Positions 1 to 4,758 of a DNA stretch of 7,930 bases are shown here, piece after piece. The translations under genes and the position numbers were made by a program. Each line of letters opens with the position of its first letter. The first letter of the stretch is position 1. The notes below the pieces were generated by a model. The model was not told the DNA's origin and searched no databases. It saw only the letters and a program-made list of their open reading frames with translations. Source of the DNA: Sphaerochaeta sp. (GTDB taxonomy: Bacteria; Spirochaetota; Spirochaetia; Sphaerochaetales; Sphaerochaetaceae); assembly GCA_003456855.1 (NCBI GenBank), contig DMOO01000027.1, forward strand, positions 1 through 7,930. Direction: 5' to 3'.

Positions 1-126
1 GCTTATGAAACGGACCATGGGGATCCCCACGAAGATGATGACAAGCAACATCGTCACTGCTGCTATGGAGAGTGCTACAATCGCTGTGGTCTTCTGCTGC
101 TTTGCAGTGAGTTCCCTTTTTCCCAT
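1..126 (-). CDS. Probable TVP38/TMEM64 (VTT/SNARE-associated) family membrane protein, N-terminal part only
   Basis: Reading leftward from an ATG at 126-124, the minus strand is open for 42 codons to the window edge, so only the N-terminus is present. The peptide has a short Lys/Gln-rich basic head (begins MGKRELTAKQQK), then a hydrophobic membrane helix at about residues 14-34, then GIPMVRFIS. A basic head, one helix and a G-x-P-hydrophobic-hydrophobic-R-F-I/V-S motif are typical of the start of TVP38/TMEM64 proteins. In that family the motif precedes the VTT domain, an integral-membrane fold linked to lipid scrambling or membrane homeostasis. The start is uncertain: no good Shine-Dalgarno precedes this ATG, and an in-frame TTG at 162 would add 12 residues. 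The gene is divergent from the TetR-type regulator. The family call rests on 42 residues and is tentative; any small membrane protein with a similar N-terminus is possible. Confidence 0.5.
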   Translation of the reverse strand, partial: MGKRELTAKQQKTTAIVALSIAAVTMLLVIIFVGIPMVRFIS

Positions 127-133
127 GCGTGTA

Positions 134-162
134 AAAGTAATTTTCTGCCACCACCGTGTCAA
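134..162 (-). promoter_or_regulatory. Weak candidate promoter for the divergent membrane-protein gene
   Basis: On the minus strand a perfect -35 hexamer TTGACA (162-157) is followed after 17 bases by TACTTT (139-134), which matches only three of six -10 consensus positions. Transcription from here would start almost at the ATG, giving a nearly leaderless mRNA. The weak -10 makes this a low-confidence call; the TTGACA could be chance. Confidence 0.2.
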
Positions 163-172
163 GTGCCATGTC

Positions 173-190
173 TTGAATTTTAGTTTTCAA
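173..190. promoter_or_regulatory. Candidate operator: inverted repeat TTGAA-N8-TTCAA
   Basis: An 18-base inverted repeat with 5-base arms (TTGAA at 173-177, TTCAA at 186-190) covers the -35 and spacer of the candidate regulator promoter, in the gap between two divergent genes. TetR-family proteins often autoregulate from such sites, so this is a reasonable operator candidate. Short AT-rich arms can arise by chance. The right half contains AGTTTTCA (182-189), which recurs at 806-813 in the gap before fakB. Confidence 0.3.
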
Positions 191-201
191 TAATTTAAAG
201 T
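173..201 (+). promoter_or_regulatory. Candidate promoter of the TetR-type regulator gene
   Basis: TTGAAT (173-178, five of six matches to the -35 consensus) is followed after 17 bases by TAAAGT (196-201, four of six matches to the -10 consensus). It lies in the AT-rich divergent spacer and would give a short leader before the start codon at 230. An alternative -10, AATAAT at 189-194, has no good -35 partner. The call is sequence-only and moderate to weak. Confidence 0.35.
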
Positions 202-229
202 AGAGAAAGGACAGGGACCAGGAGCTTAG

Positions 230-793
230 ATGGCAAAGTACACGCATGATGCGATCATGAACACCTTCACAGAGATGATAAATGAGATGCCCTTCGACAA
301 GATCACAGTCTCTGAGCTTGTAAGGCGTTGCAACATAAGTCCCAACACATTCTACTACCACTACAAGGACATCTACGAACTGCTGGGCGAATGGCTGAAG
401 GAAGGTGTATTGAGGTTCACACAGAAGAACCAGGGCTTCTCAAACTGGAAAGAGGTTCTCAAACAGGCACTCAGGATGTGCAAGAAACATGAGATTGCAA
501 CCTACCACATCTACAACTCCCTCTCCCGTGATGCCCTGGAGCGCTTTGCATTCAGACAGTCAGAGGATGTCATCAAATCAGGCATAGAGCAGATGGGCCA
601 GAGGTTCCAGGTCCAGGTTCCGGAGGACAAGCTTGAGATAATCTCCAACACCTGCAAGTTCATGATACTTGGAATGTTCCTGGAGTTCATCTGGAACAAG
701 ATGACCGAGGACATCGACCAGATGGTCGACACTTTCGGCGAGATGCTCGAGGACTTCCTTGCCGCACAGTTCATGAGATACTCGTCCTTCTGA
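230..793 (+). CDS. TetR/AcrR family transcriptional regulator
   Basis: This 187-residue protein is of normal TetR-family length. The N-terminal DNA-binding domain is clear: a first helix at about residues 5-20, the segment PFDKITVSELVRRCNIS, and the recognition helix SPNTFYYHYKDIYELL (about 37-52). The Phe-Tyr-Tyr-His-Tyr-Lys-Asp signature is characteristic of TetR regulators. Residues from about 55 to the end are predicted helical and form the ligand-binding/dimer domain, which is too divergent to suggest a ligand. The start is supported by AGGAG at 220-224, five bases before the ATG. The gene is divergent from the membrane-protein gene and lies 127 bases upstream of the fakB-fakA-plsY operon in the same direction. 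By position it probably controls its own promoter and one or both neighbours, perhaps in response to an acyl ligand; that last point is inference only. Confidence 0.9.
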   Translation: MAKYTHDAIMNTFTEMINEMPFDKITVSELVRRCNISPNTFYYHYKDIYELLGEWLKEGVLRFTQKNQGFSNWKEVLKQALRMCKKHEIATYHIYNSLSRDALERFAFRQSEDVIKSGIEQMGQRFQVQVPEDKLEIISNTCKFMILGMFLEFIWNKMTEDIDQMVDTFGEMLEDFLAAQFMRYSSF

Positions 794-821
794 GTGTTTT
801 AGTACAGTTTTCAGGTTTTGC

Positions 822-831
822 TCAAATTTGA
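822..831. promoter_or_regulatory. Perfect 10-base palindrome upstream of the operon promoter
   Basis: TCAAATTTGA reads identically on both strands and ends six bases before the candidate -35 of the operon promoter. It could be a regulator half-site or core, possibly for the upstream TetR-type protein. It differs in arrangement from the 173-190 inverted repeat, so a shared regulator is not established. A 10-base AT-rich palindrome can occur by chance. Confidence 0.2.
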
Positions 832-837
832 TGTTTT

Positions 838-865
838 TTGACGTTTATTGTATATAAGTCATAAT
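838..865 (+). promoter_or_regulatory. Candidate sigma-70/A-type promoter of the fakB-fakA-dehydratase-plsY operon
   Basis: TTGACG (838-843) and CATAAT (860-865) each match five of six consensus bases, with a 16-base spacer. The site sits in an AT-rich stretch that contrasts with the flanking genes. Transcription would begin about 45-50 bases before the fakB start codon. No terminator is visible between the TetR gene and this promoter, so read-through from the regulator gene is also possible. Confidence 0.55.
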
Positions 866-909
866 AAGCTTGCCCTTTTACGTCCAATGGGGTAGATTTC
901 AATCATTCC

Positions 910-915
910 GGAGGA
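910..915 (+). promoter_or_regulatory. Ribosome binding site that fixes the fakB start
   Basis: GGAGGA ends five bases before the ATG at 921. An in-frame ATG at 870 would add 17 residues that resemble nothing in the family and lacks such a site. It also lies only a few bases after the candidate -10, too close to leave a normal leader. The start at 921 is therefore preferred. Confidence 0.85.
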
Positions 916-920
916 AAACA

Positions 921-1811
921 ATGAGACCAGTCAAAATCATCACAGACTCATGTTCAGACCTTTCAAAGGATCTCAGAGACAAATACGACATCGACTATGT
1001 CCATATGAACACTGTCTATGAGGGAAAAGAGACCCCAGCCAGCCTTGATTGGGAGTACTATTCACCAAAAGAGCTCTACGACATCATGAGAGACGGAAAC
1101 AGAGTCCTGACAACCCAGGTACCACAGGCCGAGTTCGACAAGGTCTTCACCGCCTATGTCGAGAAGGGCTATGACATCGTATACATCGCCTGCTCAGTGA
1201 AGCAGACGAACTCAGTCAATACTGGAGCACTCGTCTCCATGAAGATCATGGAGAAGTATCCTGCAGCCACAATCTGCTGCGTTGACTCCTACAACTCCTC
1301 AATGGGAGAGGGCCTTCTTGCCATCAGGGCCGCAGAGCTCAGAGACAAGGGCCTTGACCCTCAGCAGATCGAGAAGGAGCTCATCAAGGTCAGAAAGACC
1401 ATCAACGAGTTCGCCACAGTCAACACACTGGACTTCCTGAAGAAGGCCGGCAGGGTCAAGGCTTCCGCTGCATTCTTCGGCAATCTCCTCGGAGTCAAGC
1501 CGATCCTGATCCAGGAGAAGAACGGATACCAGACGGCGATCAAGAAGGTCAAGGGCAGAAGCAACTCCCTCAACGAGCTCGTCTCCCTGCTCAAGGAGGC
1601 CATCATCGACGCCGAGAGCCAGACGATCTATGTCGTTCACGCAGACTGCAACCCGGACGAGGTCAAGGAGTTCGAGGAGACGATCAAGCGCGAACTCAAG
1701 TGCAAGGACGTTCATATAAGCTACATGGGACCGATCATCGGAGCTTCCTGCGGACCTGAGACCGTCGGCATCTGGGGATGGGGCAAGGAAGTTACATACG
1801 AGGTCCAGTGA
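921..1811 (+). CDS. fakB: DegV family protein, fatty-acid-binding component (FakB-like)
   Basis: The 296-residue product matches DegV/FakB length. FakB proteins bind a fatty acid in the cytosol and present it to the kinase FakA, which forms acyl-phosphate. Visible family landmarks are the N-terminal VKIITDSCSDLS strand-loop, LTTQVPQAEF (L63-F72, including the Thr of the usual T-S-Q-P segment), TVNTLDFLKKAGRVKAS (central loop, Arg178), the LLGVKPIL strand, and MGPIIGASCGPETVGI near the C-terminus. Two usual ligand-contact segments are changed: the S-S-x-L-S-G-T loop is CSVKQTNS (residues 91-98), and the His of the A-H-T-G-P-G motif is Ser276. A divergent DegV subgroup with another ligand is therefore possible. 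The stop codon is separated from the fakA start by one base, which strongly supports a FakB-FakA partnership. Confidence 0.88.
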   Translation: MRPVKIITDSCSDLSKDLRDKYDIDYVHMNTVYEGKETPASLDWEYYSPKELYDIMRDGNRVLTTQVPQAEFDKVFTAYVEKGYDIVYIACSVKQTNSVNTGALVSMKIMEKYPAATICCVDSYNSSMGEGLLAIRAAELRDKGLDPQQIEKELIKVRKTINEFATVNTLDFLKKAGRVKASAAFFGNLLGVKPILIQEKNGYQTAIKKVKGRSNSLNELVSLLKEAIIDAESQTIYVVHADCNPDEVKEFEETIKRELKCKDVHISYMGPIIGASCGPETVGIWGWGKEVTYEVQ

Positions 1812-1812
1812 G

Positions 1813-3486
1813 ATGAACCAGTTCCAGATAGATGGGCAGGATTTCGTTCGCCTTCTTGCAGGCGGCGCATCCTGCCTCAGAGAGAACCAGAGCATAGTCA
1901 ACGACCTTAACGTCTTCCCCATTCCTGACGGGGACACAGGCTCTAACATGCTCCTTACAATTGAAGGCGGGGTCAACAGCTCCAAGAACCTTGAGGAGAC
2001 AAGACTCGGAAAGGTCGCAGCCACAGTGGCAAGCGGAATGCTTCTCAGCGCCAGAGGCAACTCAGGCGTCATCCTCTCCCAGCTCTTTGCAGGAATAGCC
2101 AAGGGCCTTGAGGGCAAGGACACCGCAACAGCCAGAGAGATGGCCGTGGCCATGCAGAGCGGAGTCCAGACAGGCTACAATGCAGTTGTGAACCCAACCG
2201 AGGGAACGATTCTCACCGTGGCCAGGGAGGCTGCCTCCTTCGCAGAGTCCAGGGTCACCCCTGACACAACAATCGAGAATTTCTTCAGCGACTATTTCAA
2301 AGAGGCCGAGCAGTCCCTGCAGCGCACCCCTGATCTGCTTCCCGTTCTGAAGGAAGCCGGTGTGGTTGACAGCGGTGGAGCCGGACTCTATTACATAATC
2401 AACGGCTTCCTCCGTGTCCTCAGAGGCGAGGAGGAACGCAGGATGGACATGTCCTTCGTGGACAGCAGCACCGCCTCCCAGGAGCTTGACTACAGCAAGT
2501 TCAACGAGAACAGCGTCATGGAGTTCGGCTACTGCACAGAGTTCCTACTGCAGCTCCAGAAGTGCAAATGTGACATTGACGCCTTCACAGTCGAGAAGGA
2601 TATGATACCCTATCTTGAGTCAATAGGCGGAGATTCCATCGTATGCTTCAAGAACGGGAGCGTCGTGAAGGTGCACGTCCATACCTTGACACCTTCAAAG
2701 GCACTCGAGTATGCACAGCGCTACGGAGAGTTCCTGAAGGTCAAGATCGAGAACATGACCCTGCAGCACAGCGAGTCCGTCGTGCAGAACAGGTTCAAGA
2801 TAGCAACACCTACCGCCCGCAGGAAGAAGTATGCAATGGTCGTCGTCGCGACTGGTGACGGAATCAAGAACACCTTCAAGGAGCTTGGAGCCGACTACAT
2901 CATCGACGGTGGACAGGGAAGAAACCCGTCATCCGAGGATTTCATAACAGCCTTCCAGAGCGTCAATGCCGACACGATCTTCGTGCTTCCAAACAACGGG
3001 AACATCGTCCTAGCCGCAAGACAGGCCGCTGGTCTGTTCGATGCCGCTGACGTGCATGTCATAGAGAGCAAGAACATCGGCGAGGGATACGCCGCCATGA
3101 CGATGCTCTCCTACGACAGCGATGACACCGCAGAGATCGAGGCTGAGCTAAAGGATGCCATGAAGGGAGTCGTCACAGGAATGGTGACAACCTCCGTCAG
3201 GACGACAAACCTCAACGGCGTTGCGATCTCCATGCATGACTACATCGGCTTCACGAACAAGACGATGCTTGCAGCGGACAAAGACAAGATGAAATGCGCC
3301 TTCACCCTGATGAAGAACCTGAAGGTGCAAGACTACGAATACCTGATCGTCATCTACGGTCAGACTGCCACATCCGGGGAGAGAACCGAATTCAAGAGGA
3401 GAATGGCACAGGACTACCCTCGTGTCGAGCTCTTCGAGATAGATGGCGGACAGGAAGTCTACGATTTCATGATGATCCTTCAGTGA
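1813..3486 (+). CDS. fakA: FakA-type fatty acid kinase (DAK2/DhaL plus DegV-like domains, YloV family)
   Basis: The 557-residue length and domain order match FakA, the ATP-dependent kinase that phosphorylates FakB-bound fatty acids. Residues 1 to about 205 form a DhaL-like kinase domain, with the Mg-ATP loop LNVFPIPDGDTGSNM (Asp39 and Asp41), SARGNSGVILSQLF (79-92) and VDSGGAGLYYI (185-195). The middle domain carries GYCTEF (Cys241) and KVHVHT (His288, His290), matching the Cys/His/His zinc site described for the FakA middle domain. From about residue 335 a DegV-like C-terminal domain includes IIDGGQGRNPSSEDF and LPNNGNIVLAARQA. The C-terminal domains rule out plain dihydroxyacetone kinase subunit DhaL. 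The start follows the fakB stop by one base, with GAGG at 1800-1803 as a weak ribosome site, so translational coupling is likely. No key residue appears lost. Confidence 0.93.
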   Translation: MNQFQIDGQDFVRLLAGGASCLRENQSIVNDLNVFPIPDGDTGSNMLLTIEGGVNSSKNLEETRLGKVAATVASGMLLSARGNSGVILSQLFAGIAKGLEGKDTATAREMAVAMQSGVQTGYNAVVNPTEGTILTVAREAASFAESRVTPDTTIENFFSDYFKEAEQSLQRTPDLLPVLKEAGVVDSGGAGLYYIINGFLRVLRGEEERRMDMSFVDSSTASQELDYSKFNENSVMEFGYCTEFLLQLQKCKCDIDAFTVEKDMIPYLESIGGDSIVCFKNGSVVKVHVHTLTPSKALEYAQRYGEFLKVKIENMTLQHSESVVQNRFKIATPTARRKKYAMVVVATGDGIKNTFKELGADYIIDGGQGRNPSSEDFITAFQSVNADTIFVLPNNGNIVLAARQAAGLFDAADVHVIESKNIGEGYAAMTMLSYDSDDTAEIEAELKDAMKGVVTGMVTTSVRTTNLNGVAISMHDYIGFTNKTMLAADKDKMKCAFTLMKNLKVQDYEYLIVIYGQTATSGERTEFKRRMAQDYPRVELFEIDGGQEVYDFMMILQ

Positions 3487-3495
3487 AGGAGCTGA

Positions 3496-4758
3496 ATGCC
3501 AAAGACAAACGCCCCAATAGACTTCACCCTAGAGATGAAGCGTGACTACACGATAATAGCACCGGACATCTTCCCCATACACATGGAGCTGGTGTCCGAG
3601 GTCTTCCGCATGTACGGATACAAGCTGAAGGTCGTCCACTACAGCGGGAAAGAGGTCATAGACACAGGCCTGAAGTATCTCCACAACGACATCTGCTACC
3701 CTGCAATCTGCATGTTGGGCCAAGCCCTCTATGCCCTTGAGTGCGGGGACTTCGACCCAAGGAAGTGCGCCCTGATCCAGTTCCAGACCGGTGGCGGCTG
3801 CAGAGCCTCCAACTATGTCCTGCTTCTCAGGAAGGCCCTTGCAAAGATGGGCATGGACTACGTCCCCGTGATCTCCCTCAGTCTGTCCGGCCTTGAGCAC
3901 TACAGCGGCTTCAAGATCAACCACAGGATGCTCTTCGAGGGCCTGAGGAGCCTTCTCTACGGGGACATGATCCTGCTTCTGAAGAACCAGGTCCTGCCCT
4001 ACGAGAAGAACCCTGGGGAGACCCTAAGAGTCAAGGACGAGTGTGTAAGAAGGATCACAGATGAATTCCGATCCGGAAGGGGAACCTCCACCAAGGACAT
4101 GAGGAGGATACTAAGATACATAGTCAAGGCATTCGATGCAATCCCTGTGGTGGAAAGGAGATGCAAGAAGGTCGGCATAGTGGGAGAGATCTACGTGAAG
4201 TACTCGTCCCTAGGCAACAACGGCCTTGAGGACTTTTTGCTTTCACAGGGCTGCGAATACATGGTCCCAGGTGTTCTTGGCTTCTTCCAGTTCATGTTCG
4301 CCAACATGAGCATCGAGTACAGATACTACGGGACGACCTTCAAGAAGGCGGTCATCGGAAAGATAGCGGAGAAGATAACATTCAACTGGGAGAAAGAGCT
4401 CATAGAGGCTCTTGGACCCTACCCCAGATTCACAACACCCAACGACTTCAACCAGGTAAAGGAGCTTGCCTCCAAGGTTGTGGACCCTGGAGTCAAGATG
4501 GGCGAAGGCTGGCTTCTTCCGGGAGAGGCATGCGAGCTGATCGAGAAAGGCTACGACAACATAATATGCGCACAGCCCTTCGGCTGCCTTCCAAACCACA
4601 TAGTCGGAAAGGGAACCATAAGAAGGCTCAGGGAGCTCTATCCCAATGCGAACATCTTCCCTGTTGACTACGACAGCGGAGCCTCGAAAGTGAACCAGGA
4701 AAACAGGATCAAGCTGATGCTTGCAATAGCCGAAGACAAGGAGAGTAAGAGCGTATGA
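3496..4758 (+). CDS. 2-hydroxyacyl-CoA dehydratase-like (HGD-D type) protein, separate subunit
   Basis: This 420-residue protein matches the C-terminal part of the large fused acyl-CoA dehydratase/activase proteins of anaerobes. Landmarks are LKYLHNDICYPAICMLGQAL (around Cys67), QFQTGGGCRASNY (Cys102), an LPYEKNPGE segment (usually R-P-Y-E), and near the end AQPFGCLPNHIVGKG (Cys364, with Cys358 just before) followed by FPVDYDSG. Cys67, Cys102 and Cys364 or Cys358 are the likely iron-sulfur ligands. Family members are cytosolic low-potential reductases or dehydratases that receive electrons from an ATP-hydrolysing activase. The substrate cannot be told from sequence, and a role in 2-hydroxyglutaryl-CoA dehydration should not be assumed. 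The ribosome site AGGAG (3487-3491) begins directly after the fakA stop. The 3' end overlaps the activase gene by ATGA, supporting co-translation with its partner. Confidence 0.87.
   Translation: MPKTNAPIDFTLEMKRDYTIIAPDIFPIHMELVSEVFRMYGYKLKVVHYSGKEVIDTGLKYLHNDICYPAICMLGQALYALECGDFDPRKCALIQFQTGGGCRASNYVLLLRKALAKMGMDYVPVISLSLSGLEHYSGFKINHRMLFEGLRSLLYGDMILLLKNQVLPYEKNPGETLRVKDECVRRITDEFRSGRGTSTKDMRRILRYIVKAFDAIPVVERRCKKVGIVGEIYVKYSSLGNNGLEDFLLSQGCEYMVPGVLGFFQFMFANMSIEYRYYGTTFKKAVIGKIAEKITFNWEKELIEALGPYPRFTTPNDFNQVKELASKVVDPGVKMGEGWLLPGEACELIEKGYDNIICAQPFGCLPNHIVGKGTIRRLRELYPNANIFPVDYDSGASKVNQENRIKLMLAIAEDKESKSV

Noticed and set aside
5..193. Plus-strand 62-codon open frame at the left edge
   Set aside because: It overlaps the minus-strand frame that has a sensible basic head and membrane helix. 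It has no convincing ribosome site and no recognisable content.
794..837. Possible terminator after the TetR gene
   Set aside because: There are T-runs, but no GC-containing stem precedes them. The only dyad is the short AT palindrome at 822-831, which cannot form a stable hairpin.
870..920. Upstream ATG giving fakB 17 extra residues
   Set aside because: GGAGGA directly before the ATG at 921 is far better placed. The added residues do not resemble the DegV N-terminus and would begin almost at the candidate -10.
1299..2153. Long minus-strand open frame (284 codons) across the fakB/fakA junction
   Set aside because: It lies antisense to two well-recognised genes. Its translation is Leu/Ser/Asp-rich without family motifs, as expected when GC-rich codons are read in reverse.
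1813..3486. Annotation as dihydroxyacetone kinase subunit DhaL
   Set aside because: The Cys241/His288/His290 middle domain and DegV-like C-terminus, plus an adjacent DegV partner, fit FakA. DhaL is only about 200 residues.
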